Shown here: in pieces, positions 32,087 to 42,765 of the stretch
How positions within the stretch are numbered: position 1 is the first letter of the stretch
Layout: each line of letters begins with the position of its first letter
Origin: Blumeriella jaapii
Lineage: Eukaryota > Ascomycota > Leotiomycetes > Helotiales > Drepanopezizaceae
Direction: 5' to 3'
NCBI GenBank assembly: GCA_009599575.1
Contig: VWND01000083.1
Coordinates: 186,001 to 250,000, forward strand
DNA: 64,000 nucleotides
Program-made: the position numbers and the translations under genes
The notes under the pieces: model-generated
Database searches by the model: none
Seen by the model: the letters and a program-made list of their open reading frames with translations, nothing else
Told to the model about the DNA's origin: nothing

Positions 32087-33908
32087 TCACAGCTTCATCC
32101 CCATCACCTTTCCCACCTTCAAGCTCTGCCTAATGCTCAAATCCAACATGATCTCCTCGCTGCCCCCCGGAATGGCATACGCCCTCACATCGCGATACAA
32201 CCTCTCGACTTTGCCGCCCTGGCCCCCGCGCGAGTAACTCAGGCCGCCAAAGATTTGACTGGCCTCGCGCGCGCAGAACTCAAAGGTGACGGTGGCCTGG
32301 GCCTTGAGGCCTGCGATGGGACCGCCGAGGCGCAGCATGGCCAGCTGCTCTGGCATGTGCCCGACCTGGTGGATGAGCGACTCGAGCCAGGAGTACGAGG
32401 CCTCAATCTGCCGCGCCATGTGCGCAAGCTTGAGCCGGATGACCGGGTGGTCGATGAGCTTCTTGCCAAAGGTGCGCCGTTTGTGCGCGTACTTGACAGA
32501 CTCCTCATAGCAAACGCGCGAGAAGCGGATGCATTGGATGATGATGCCAATGCGCTCGTGGTTGAAGTTGGTCATGATGACTGGGAGGCGTGGGTTAGCA
32601 GGTATGAGAAGAGAGGTACGCAGGGAGTGTAAACAGCAGGTATGGGAGAAAGAAAGGAAGGGCACATTACCCTTGAAGCCCTGGTTCTCCTTGCCAATGA
32701 TGTTCTCGACGGGAACCTTCACATCCTCGAACGTGATGTACGTCGTTCCCGACGACCACACGCCCTGGCAGTCCATCCTTCTCGTCGAGACACCGCCCAT
32801 GTCACGCTCGATGAGCAGCACCGAGACACCGTTCATGCCGCTCTCCTTGGTACCGGTACGCACCGCCGTGGTGAAGTAATCGCACCAGATACCGTTGGTG
32901 ATCCACTTCTTCTCGCCGTTGACAATGTAATGCTTGCCGTCCTCGGAGAGCACCGCTTCGCACCCGAGGTTTGCCACATCACTGCCCGCGTCGGGCTCCG
33001 TGATGGCTAGACAGATCCGCTTGTCGCCATTCAGGATGCCCGGCAAGATCCGCTTGACCAACTCGGGCTTCCCAAACTTCGCCAGCGGTGGACAGCCGAT
33101 GCCAAAACCGCCAATGACGTTCCACACAAACCCACCGGAGCCACAGCGCGACAGCTCGTCCGTGAGCAGCATCTCGTGGAACAGATCCCACTTCTCCGGC
33201 GGGACGCTCTTGACGCGGTTGCCCGTATAATCGGCCAGGTAGTGCATGCCCATGAGCCCGGCCAGGTATCCGCGCGTGCCCATATCCTTGTATATCTCGT
33301 CGGGCACCTTCTTGGCCTCGTCCCACTCGGTCACGAAGGGATCGACCTTCTCCGTCATCCATTCGCGGATCTCGTCGCGGAGCGCGGCGTGGGTCTCGTT
33401 GAAGTAGGGGGAGTGGAACTGCGCCATGTCAGTCTCTGCCATTCCGACGGGAGTTAGGACGAGGGAGGGGGGCGCTCACGCCTTGATACCAACTCGGGTC
33501 GGCAAAGGGAATCAACTCGCCAAACGGATCCAGCGCCTCGATCTCCTCCACGGCGGGCACGGGGACGATGGCGCCGCTCTCGGCCTGTGGCTTCGCGATC
33601 TCCTTCGTCGTCGTCGTCGTCGTCGTCTTCTTCTTCTTCTTCTCCTCCTCGACCGGGGCCTCGACCTTCTTGGAATCGAGCGAGCCGACCTGCAGCTTGG
33701 GCTTGTACTTCTTCAAGATGCCATCGTTATGGTATTTCCAGAACTGTTTTGAAGCGTCCTTACCGGCGACGCGAGTGAGGATCTTTTTGCCCCCCGGGTG
33801 CTCGTCCGCGAAGGCTGTCAGGTCGTATACATCGTCGTCGACGACGATGTACAGGTCGTTCGGCTTGTTGTGGGCGGCGACGTCGGCGGTGGTGAAGGTC
33901 TTGCCCAT
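32087..33908 (-). CDS. Cytochrome b5-acyl-CoA dehydrogenase fusion protein
   Basis: Exons on the minus strand are 33908-33480, 33418-32671 and 32580-32087, giving 556 residues in frame. The first exon encodes a cytochrome b5 domain with the heme ligand block FADEHPGGKKILTRVAGKDA, then a linker with Lys and Thr runs. The rest is a full acyl-CoA dehydrogenase: LAITEPDAGSDVANLG (flavin/substrate), VNGEKKWITNGIW, KRRTFGKKLIDHPVIR and the C-terminal KVERLYRDVRAYAIPGGSEE. Fusions of this order are known in fungi, and the enzyme is expected to oxidise acyl-CoAs with the b5 head passing electrons. No signal or PTS1 is obvious (the protein ends GMKL), so location is open. The Thr run comes from GTC/GAC-type repeats near 33610 and may vary in length. 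Confidence 0.88.
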
Positions 33909-34953
33909 GATGAGGCGGGGGGGGGGAGGGGATAGTGATGGTGGTTGGTAGTGGAAGGTGTTATTTTTGACGTTGTCTTGTCGTAGAGGTGAGGTGAAGT
34001 GAGGTGAGGTGAGGAGAGTGAGGGAAGAAGTGGTGAAGTGAAGTAAAGTAAGTGTAGGAGGAAAGTAATAAGTATGCTCGAGGACCCCGCTTACGTAAGC
34101 CGGGCACTTTCACATGATCCTGTCCTGCTCTTTTCCCTTTTTCCCCATGAAACGAGCCCAACCCCAGCCCCACCCGGCCGATCATGTGGCACGCTCGCAT
34201 TGCCATTGCCGCCCTGCCCATTGGCTGCCACCGCCGGGAAAAGCGGGACTGACATGTGAAATTCCGATCATCTCGGCCCACCGGAAAAAGAGCAGTCCCG
34301 CCGGCCCCTTTAGCCGAGGTTAGACCGACAAATCAGGTGACTAGCAACCAGTTATAAGTCACGGGTGCTACGAATCCTCTGTCACGTGATTGCGGTCATG
34401 CGTTTTCGTGTTCTGCCTCACCTCCTGTCCCTCTGTCCCTCTCTCCCCCTCTCCCCCTCTCCTCCTCCCCCCCTCTTCTTCTCCCTCAACACTCGTCTAC
34501 CATCCTGTATTGCTGGCCAATACTGGTCAGAACAGCAGCCCCCATTCTCATCTACGGTACAGTACCTGCACATTTCCTCGGCTCTCAAGTTCAGGAGCTG
34601 GTGCGTTTGTCGCCTTGCTCTTTTTCACTGGTTCTTTCTTGCTCTTCCTTTCTTGCTCTTCAAACCCTTTCTTGTGTGCCTTCCAATGCTTTCTGACTGG
34701 AAAGAATCGAAGCAGACTCAAGCGAGTATTGCAACGATGACTCTGTCCTTGCCTCTCTCTCCTACCTTTCGGCATGCTTCCGGCTGGGTGCAGGTCAAGT
34801 CTGCGAAGCACGACCTTGACCTTTCGAGGTGTGATGACAGAAATGCACGATTCCGTACAAACGGAGCCGGAACTCTCAAGTTCGAGTTTTCTCCATCAAG
34901 TCTCTCGAGATGAGGAGTAGCTCGATGTATCTTTCTCATCCAAGTCTCCAAAG
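33909..34953. other. Intergenic, no gene recognised
   Basis: Divergent promoter region between the b5-dehydrogenase and the deaminase gene. It includes a G10 run (33918-33927), GAGGT repeats near 33988-34012 and a CTC-rich patch near 34436-34485. No supported reading frame. Confidence 0.5.
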
Positions 34954-37035
34954 ATGCACGGCCATCATTTCAAACAGGAAGAACTGCAGCAGCTCCAGGC
35001 CAAGATTGTTCTTCTGAAGCGCCTGAACAATGTCCCTGTGTCGCCATCAAGGACAGTGCCCTCGAGCCATACCTTGCAGAATTGCACACAGACATGCGTG
35101 TGTTAAGTTTTGACAAGGAGAAGGAAGTCACAGAAGCCTTCGCCTTTCTGGCTAGCACGACCGACGATCCAGGAAAAATCATTGCCCTAGGTATTGAAGA
35201 GGGCCCAGATCGGCATTCGCTGAATGTCGTTCTAGCAGTGAACAATGGCCAGATCAACAATGTTCGGCAAGGCTTTCGGAAAATTGCGGATACTCTCCAA
35301 GCGGTGGCTGCCAAAGGTAATAACTCTCGTTCCCCTGCTCAGTTTGCAAAGGGTTAATTATCCCACCCAAGGAGAACTCCACAGGAGAGATGAATTCGCC
35401 GTGCTCGAACAAGCGGTGTCCTTGAATCAAAATCGAATATTGTGTCGATTACGATCGCAGCATGGGATATCGAAAGGCAAGAATAGCGGCGGCATGGCCA
35501 GTAGGCCACAGCTTATTTGTACGCTGAGAAAAGTGGCATCGCTGACAGGGAAAGATGGCACGGATCTAAACACAGCGAAGGGATTCCAGACTCATGTCCA
35601 CAAGTTGGATTCGCTTTTTGGACGACTTGAAAGTATTTCAAAGAAAGATGCAAACTCAGCAGAGGGAGCCGAAATACTGCTCCAGCTTATCCGAGTTTTC
35701 CAACAAATCCGCTCATCGGATAGCCTGAAGCCAGCCCTCATGCTCACAGACTACAACGAAGAAAGGAAGCAATATCTTAGTCGGACAGTGAAGAAGCTGG
35801 CCAGTTATGGTTCGACCGCTGAGTTCTTAGTTAGATTGGCAGCCAAAAAATCGATATTCGCCAGCATCGACATAACCTTGGTGAAAGCTACTGCCATGGA
35901 GATGAAGCCCATAGTCGAGGCGAATCGTTTCATCGCAGGGCTGTTCACGGACGTATACGGATCTTCCCAGGCCCCGAGTGCCGTTCCCAAGTTAAAGACT
36001 TGTCTCAAGCAACAACAAAAACAACAACAACAACTAGACTACCCAGCATTCTGCCGCGCTGTGTCGTCCACAAGGTTCGTGGTCCACGCCGAGATTCAGC
36101 TCGTAGCCTATTATGAGTCGCACCGCGCGGCGTTCCCTCCGAGAGTCCTCTGCTCCAGCAAGAAAGCGTGCTTCCTCTGCAATCTTTTTGTGAATCTCCA
36201 CGGCAAGTTCTTCATGCCGAGTACTCACGGTAGAATCTATGATACGTGGACAATTCCAATCAAGTTGCAAGTGCCTCATCACAGCGAGGTCGGAGGGTTG
36301 ACCAGTACCTTCCGACAGTTTAGCACCGCTATCAGCGAGAAGATTAACGACGAGACACGGTCGCCTAGCAACCGCTTCCGCCATCCGAACGAAACCCTGA
36401 TATTTCCCACACCAGTCGCCTCCGAGGTCCTTGGCCGCGATCCTACGCCTGAGCCCCCCGTTGACTCGGGCTACGAGGGTGATGATCGCAAGTCTTGCTC
36501 CCCCGTTCCGCCCGAGCGGCCGCACGTTGCATCAGCGCTGGCTGTCTCAGTGACGACTCTAAAAGAAAGCTCCGATCACGAAACCGAGCGAGAAGTTATC
36601 TCGCCCCCTTTACCCATAGCTGAGCCTGAACAAGCGCCTTTACCAGACCCATCGTGTTACACCAAGCTGCGCAGAGGAGAAGTGTTCACATTCGAACTAT
36701 CCCCCACCACAAGACTCACGAAAGTCAGCACCCCTCGCATCCACCTTACGTTCTCGCACGCAATCTGGAGCACAATCGAGACGCCAGCTCCTGATAGCCA
36801 AAGCAGTATCTCTGGCCGTGACGGATGTATAACGCACCTGACATGGCTCCGGGAATCAGACGTCCTTCACCCAGGATTGCCCGTGCTTGACTATGACAAC
36901 CTTCTACCCGGGTCCGAGACAATGTTGGATCGCTACGCGGGATCTTGCAACCTCTACGTAAGGAGAAGATCTGATGTCGTGTTTGTGGAGACGGTATATG
37001 GCGGCGCTTTTCCGCAAAACGACGTCTCAGGTTAA
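34954..37035 (+). CDS. OTT_1508-like deaminase-family protein
   Basis: Exons 34954-35316 and 35372-37035, with one base missing near 35030, give about 675 residues; adding that base makes the length an exact multiple of three and joins QAKIVLLKRLNN to PCVAIKDSALEPYLAELH. A safer in-frame start without that correction is the ATG at 35094. The central domain carries the zinc-deaminase signature VVHAEIQLVAYYESH and, about 20 residues on, LCSSKKACFLCNLFV, followed by PSTHGRIYDTW. This H-A-E plus CxxC layout matches the fungal OTT_1508-like branch of the cytidine-deaminase superfamily. Members are lineage-expanded; a nucleic-acid or nucleotide substrate and a conflict-related role have been proposed from comparative work, not shown here. 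The N-terminal part is helical, with a Gln-rich run before the catalytic domain. The C-terminus is Pro/Glu-rich then a beta-rich tail. Confidence 0.78.
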
Positions 37036-38291
37036 GCGAGGTAGGAAGCTGACCAGAAGCCTACTAATAGCTAGCTCCGAGTAGCTTAACATTCGCATAA
37101 AGCAGAACAACACAAAATGACTTTGGTTCTCGACAAAAAGTGATCTCTGCTTCCCGGACGGTATCAGAAGACAGTGATCGTATGTGATCATGGCTCCGAG
37201 GTAGATTTTTGAAAGTAGATTCGCATCGGACAGGATAACAACCCAAGCAAGCAGCCTTTTCTCTCTATTCACCCCTCCTTGATCTCTTCTTTTCCTTCTA
37301 CTTCTCCTCTCATCTCTTCTTCTCCAGGGACACGCAGCCCATCGCCCCCAATGATTCAGCAACTCGAAACCACCCCAACCCACCTAGTTCCCAAAAACCA
37401 GGGAAAAAATCGGTCCACGATCCCAACGAAAGGCAACAGGCGAAACGCCTGCACGTAGATGGCGTCGAAGTTTCAAACCTTTCGGAATGGATGTCTCGAT
37501 CGATTGAGAGGGGAACACTGTTCAGACGGGGCCGTGTCTGCTTAGGGGCTTCACCCTTGTTCCAGACTTGGATCGAATCTGATTGGATTGAATTCCCAGG
37601 CGGCTGGGCTAGCATAGCAATTCACAGCACTGCCGTGACTGAAAGGCGGAGGGTCGGGCCGGGGGGCTTGGAGATGGGTGGGAGATGGGTTTTGGCGAGT
37701 GAGAGGAGGGGAGGAGAGGAGGGATGTATATTTCGTGGTGGGTTCACAACACGCATTATCAGAATTAGAAGGAGCAGAGCAAGAATCGAGAATTCGATGA
37801 CTGGCGTAGATCTCATTAGCGTAGGTGGCATATCATCTACTTCTACTGCTTTAGGTATGTCGTTGGAGCGTGGGTGTAAGATGTAAGAGATTGGGTTTGA
37901 CATCGTGAGAATACCTTGGTCTATAGACGGTAAATGAAAAGCTTGCTGGGACGACAACGAGAGGACTATTGGAGATACTTGCCGTTCCAGAAACTTATGT
38001 ATGCCAAAGATGTAGGTCATGTTCTTTACGATGGCCTGGACTTATTCCACCCTGTCACAAGGTGTTGTTGACTTTCGGATATTGGTCACGTGCCCGACCA
38101 TTATCTTAGCGCGGATCTGGTCGCGTTGCCTACGCGAAATTTTAAAGCTTCAACAACGGCAGTGAGCTTCATTCCCAAGCTTATCTCTCTTCTCCCACAA
38201 CCCCACGTACCACGTATTTCTCTCACCTGCTGCGAAATCGATTCCTGCGATCTGGGATTAGTGACACTAAAGCTTCTACACATCCGCAAAC
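37036..38291. other. Intergenic upstream of CCT7
   Basis: A 1.25-kb spacer. It includes a CACGTG word near 38085 and one short minus-strand frame listed separately. Nothing else is supported. Confidence 0.45.
37622..37903 (-). CDS. Possible small single-span membrane protein
   Basis: An open frame of 93 codons begins with ATG at 37903 and contains one hydrophobic stretch, FSILALLLLILIMRVV, followed by a Pro-rich tail. I do not recognise it and see no introns or homolog-like blocks. It could be chance. It is listed only because the hydrophobic segment is well formed. Confidence 0.18.
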   Translation of the reverse strand: MSNPISYILHPRSNDIPKAVEVDDMPPTLMRSTPVIEFSILALLLLILIMRVVNPPRNIHPSSPPLLSLAKTHLPPISKPPGPTLRLSVTAVL

Positions 38292-40126
38292 ATGTCGTTC
38301 GGCGGACAGACCCCCACGATCATTGTGCTGAAGGAAGGTCAGTCAGTCAGCAGCAGATTTTGCGGCCTGCCGAGAAAATGCTGATGGGTCGGACGACAGG
38401 AACGGACTCGTCGCAGGGAAAGGGACAGATCATCTCGAATATCAATGCGTGTTTAGCGGTGCAGGCGACGATACGCAGCACGCTGGGACCGTATGGAGGG
38501 GATCTGCTGCTGGTGGATGGAAACGGGAGACAAACGATCACGAACGATGGTGCGACGGTGATGAAGGTCCGCACCTCTGCTGCCACCGGCACCGATCTGG
38601 GTACTGACCAGACATAGCTCCTCGAAATCGTACACCCCGCGGCCCGAATCCTGACCGATATTGCGAGATCACAAGATGCGGAGGTTGGGGATGGAACCAC
38701 GTCCGTGGTGGTGCTGGCAGGCGAGATTCTGAAGGAGATCAAGGAACATGTTGAGCAGGGCGTCAGCCCGCAGACCATCATCAAGGGTCTGAGGAGAGCG
38801 TCTGCCATGGCCGTGAACAAGGTGCGGGAGATTGCGGTCAATACTAGCGAAGGCAACCAGAGAGAGACTTTGATCAAGCTGGCCGGGACTGCGATGAGCA
38901 GTAAGCTGATTAAGAGAAATACCGGCTTCTTTACGAAGAGTGAGCATCTGTTACAGAAGGTCTTCAGGCTTCGCTAACCTTCTACAGTGGTTGTCGACGC
39001 AGTCATGTCCCTCGACCAGGACGACCTTAACGACAAGCTGATCGGCATGAAGAAGGTCCCTGGTGGCTCTCTTACCGACTCCCTCTTCGTCAATGGTGTG
39101 GCGTTCAAGAAGACGTTCTCTTACGCCGGATTCGAGCAACAACCTAAAAGCTTCAAGAATCCCAAGATAGTCTGCCTGAACGTCGAACTAGAGCTCAAGT
39201 CAGAAAAAGACAACGCCGAAGTTCGAGTCGAGCAGGTTTCCGAGTACCAAGCCATTGTCGATGCCGAATGGCAGATTATCTACAACAAGATGGAAGCTCT
39301 GTACAAGACTGGTGCCAAGGTTGTCCTCTCCAAACTGCCCATCGGTGATCTGGCAACCCAATACTTTGCGGACCGAGACATCTTCTGCGCCGGACGAGTC
39401 TCTTCCGATGATCTTGAGCGCGTCATCCAGGCCACCGGAGGTTCCATCCAATCGACCTGCTCCGACATCCATCCCGAGCACCTCGGAACCTGTGGTTCCT
39501 TCGAAGAGCGCCAAATCGGCGGTGAGCGGTTCAACTTCTTCGAGGACTGCCCCGAAGCCAAGACTTGCACCCTCGTCCTCCGTGGCGGTGCCGAACAATT
39601 TATTGCGGAGGTCGAACGCTCCCTCCACGATGCCATCATGATTGTCAAGCGCGCCATCAAAAACAACACGATCGTCGCTGGCGGCGGCGCCTGCGAGATG
39701 GAAGTCTCGGCCTACCTGCACCGCTACGCCGACAAGAACGTGCCGCACAAGCAGCAAGCGATCATCAAGTCGTTCGCCAAAGCGCTCGAGGTCATCCCGC
39801 GCCAGCTGTGCGACAACGCCGGCTTCGACGCGACCGACATCCTGAACAAGCTGCGCGTAGAGCACCGCAAGGGCAGCACGTGGGCCGGCGTCGACTTCGA
39901 CAACGAGGGCGTGCGCGACAACCTCGAGGCGTTCGTGTGGGAGCCGGCGCTGGTCAAGATCAACGCCATGCAGGCCGCGACCGAGGCCAGCTGTCTGATC
40001 CTGAGCGTCGACGAGACGATCAAGAACGAGGAGAGTGCGCAGCCGCAGGCGCCGCAGAGGGGTCTCCCTCCGGGAGCGGCGCAGAGGGTCATGCGCGGTA
40101 GAGGACGGGGGATGCCCAGACGGTAG
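38292..40126 (+). CDS. CCT7: T-complex protein 1 subunit eta (CCT chaperonin)
   Basis: Exons 38292-38337, 38400-38566, 38618-38939 and 38988-40126 give 557 residues in frame, the normal length. The start [16 protein letters not shown] and following [20 protein letters not shown] are typical of subunit eta. The ATP-binding block is [17 protein letters not shown], and the second conserved GAGACE-like motif reads [15 protein letters not shown]. The C-terminus ends with [13 protein letters not shown] is the eight-membered cytosolic ring that folds actin, tubulin and WD-repeat proteins. The second intron uses a GTCCGC donor, a weak but GT-type site; phase agreement supports it. No frame errors are seen. 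Confidence 0.96.
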
Positions 40127-42390
40127 GGGATAGGGAATAGAAGAGGTGAGAAGGAGATGAAAACCAAACATTCCCCCTGGTGGAAATGAACGAGAGGAAG
40201 ATTCCAATGTATGATCATCACGTACCTACGAGATACATGCCACCTGGCGGGTTGCTAAAGTGAAGCGGCACACAAGCCTGACTACCGTCTGAGCCTGCTG
40301 CTTTTCCCGTTGATCTAATTTCTTGGGCTTTCTTTCTTCCGTCTCTTTTTTTGGGGTGGTTGGGGGGTTGCCCCCTTCCTTTTCCCTGCCTTTGCGTGCG
40401 ATGTCCTGGAGCGAATTTGATTGTCATTCTTCCTACCTTCCTACCTTCCTCTCTATCTACCTCCCTACCTACCTGCCTACCCTACGTTTCTATGTGAGGT
40501 ACAGTCCTCGGTACCGTCTCGTAGACGCGCGTATTTTTTTGAATAGCATACAGATAGATCCCAACCACACGGTGGATCCACAAGAGAGAAGAGTGTATCT
40601 ATCGGCTTCGGCGGAGCCCGTAGGTGGCCGCTTGGAGGGAGAGGGGGAGGGGAGGAGATGAGGATTCTTTACTAGGTGCTTATCGAAGGCCTCTTGCACA
40701 ATTGGATTTTTTGGAGTTGGGTGGGTGTGGCTGCTGCGCATTTCATGGATGGATGGATGGATGGATGATGTACAGCACAGTACATACAGTACAGTAGGTA
40801 GGTATGTAGATGAGATGAGATGAGATGTAGCGAGAAGCGAGAATCTTGAGCTAGGCGTTTTCGGCTAAGCGAGCGGTTACCCTAACCGTGAGTGTGGGCT
40901 GGTCTTGTGTACATGTATGTATGTATGGATGTATGGATGTAGCGAGCCAGCGGGAAGGTCGCGATGGCTTGATTGATGTTTGTAGAGTTGCGGGGTTTGT
41001 TTTTTCCACCTTGTTTAGAGAGAGTTCTTTTTGTTTTCCATAGCCCTTCTTGCGTCCGCTAGTTAGGCTGTTCGTTGTCCTTCCCCCCTCTGCTGCTAAG
41101 CGAGTCGACTCCTTTCCGTTGAAACATCACAGGAGGAGGGGGGTGTGCTGATGTGAATAAAAGTATGTAGAGACGCCGTGCGGCCCTCATGATAGACTGG
41201 TCGGAGAATTCATCGAGCAGTGGTGATGTGAAGATCGTGGTTTCTGTGACGCTGTACCTAGGTTGATTTACGTGTGGTGGTCGAGTTGGAGTGAATGCCG
41301 AACTGCCATCTCTCGCGTGGTTGTTTGGCTCGTACCAAGTCTATTATAGTCAGGTGTAGCTCGATTCGGCGCGAGGCGCACTTTCGAGCTCGAAGGATAT
41401 TGTGCATCGGGAACACACTACGCAATGAGACGCGGTACCCTCATCACTGGCTCTGTCATCCCTTGCTGGTGCCGTGGTCAGTCTTTCGGATTTTCTGTGT
41501 CGAGGAAATTGATCTCATCAGTAGACCGAAGATAGATAGCTCTTTTGCTTCAAGCCGGCCTTCCCGTTTGTGTCGAAAGCCTACTTGACTGGAGATGGAG
41601 GAGTCGTACTGTAGCTGGCTTAGAGTTTCACGCGTTGTATTTACTGACAATCTGACAGGCTGGGTTTTTGAGTGATAGCATGATGCAGGGTCCTCATATG
41701 ATATCAGCTCTTCTTGAAGGTAGTTCCCACAAAACATGAGTCGCTCTTGAGGTTTATATGCTTTTGAATCATCACGTAAATGGGTCTGCCTACATTCCCC
41801 TAGTCAAGCCTTACGATATGCATTTAGTTGCCATCTTGTTTTTGCAGAAATTAAGACAGGGGTATTTGGTACAGCATACGAAGCACAGCGGTGTGGATTT
41901 ACATTTGGCTGTATCACAGCTATTTAGAATGCCCCGGGTGTGATAAACCTAGACTTCGAAAGACTAACCCATCATAGATCACCTGTTAGAACGGATGTCT
42001 AGCTTTCTAAAATATGCCCCAGGCGCAGAGCGCGGTGGGTGGTTGAGTGTCAGAAAACATGACTATCATATGTTCGGAAGTGTGCTCTCGGTTGCTTTGC
42101 TTTGCTTTCCTTTCTTACGGAGTCACACAGCAGCTAGTCACCTAAGTTTCGTAGAGTCACTTTTGATTCCAATAATGGGCCAGTGAATCATCTTTAGGTC
42201 TCCCTAGTGAAGTGGGAAGGAACGCTTCTGGGGCCCCACCTGTCTATAAATTCTCGTCTTCTATTCCTTTCCAAGCTTCTGAACAAACAACAACCATCCA
42301 CATCAACTCACTTTGATTCTAGTTTCTGGAGAACATCTTCCGCTCAGCCCCCACACCCCACAGATCTCCCTCCTCTCCATAGTAACAAGC
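40127..42390. other. Intergenic, 2.3 kb, simple repeats, no gene recognised
   Basis: It contains a TACC-type run (40434-40492), a GGAT repeat (about 40745-40768), several GTACAGTAC-like words near 40771-40800 and a GTATG repeat near 40915-40940. A TATAAA element lies at 42244 upstream of the secreted-protein gene. No conserved reading frame was found. Confidence 0.5.
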
Positions 42391-42765
42391 ATGTACATCC
42401 CCAACCTCTTCTTCCTTGCAACACTCTGCGTCTTCTTCTCTCTCATCGACCTCTCCAAGACTGCTCCCACCGTTGCGGGCGCCGCCAAGATCTGCAAGAC
42501 AGACCACAGTCCGAAAAACTGCTTCAACGTCGGATCATTTGCCTGCCAGCCGGACAGCCCCAACGTCGTAAGCCTTACCCTCACGCACCCTTCCCTGCAC
42601 TCAGACCCATCGATAATCTTGCTAATTAGGAATACCCAGTTGAAATGCAACTGTAGTCACCACTTCTTCGTGTATGCTGTCTGTGGCAAAGGTTCGACGT
42701 GCTCCATGCGTGGGCCGCAGCCTTGGTGCGAACGATGTATGTTTGTCTTGTGCCCTCTACAGTGA
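42391..42765 (+). CDS. Small cysteine-rich secreted protein (effector-like)
   Basis: The ATG at 42391 encodes a signal peptide, MYIPNLFFLATLCVFFSLID. A GT-AG intron (42568-42639, phase 0, with GCTAAT branch-like sequence) joins SPNV to LKCNCSHHFFVYAVC, giving 100 residues. Without splicing the frame also stays open, so the intron is inferred. The mature part has about ten Cys: ICKTD, KNC, FAC, LKCNC, AVC, STC, WCERC and LCPL. Size, signal peptide and Cys density fit the apoplastic effector or antimicrobial-like class of fungal proteins, but no named family is recognised. A second intron after CER (donor 42737) is possible and would change the C-terminus. The gene stands alone between long spacers. 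Confidence 0.6.
   Translation: MYIPNLFFLATLCVFFSLIDLSKTAPTVAGAAKICKTDHSPKNCFNVGSFACQPDSPNVVSLTLTHPSLHSDPSIILLIRNTQLKCNCSHHFFVYAVCGKGSTCSMRGPQPWCERCMFVLCPLQ

Noticed and set aside
39200..40207. 335-codon minus-strand frame
   Set aside because: It is antisense to CCT7 exon four with no family match.
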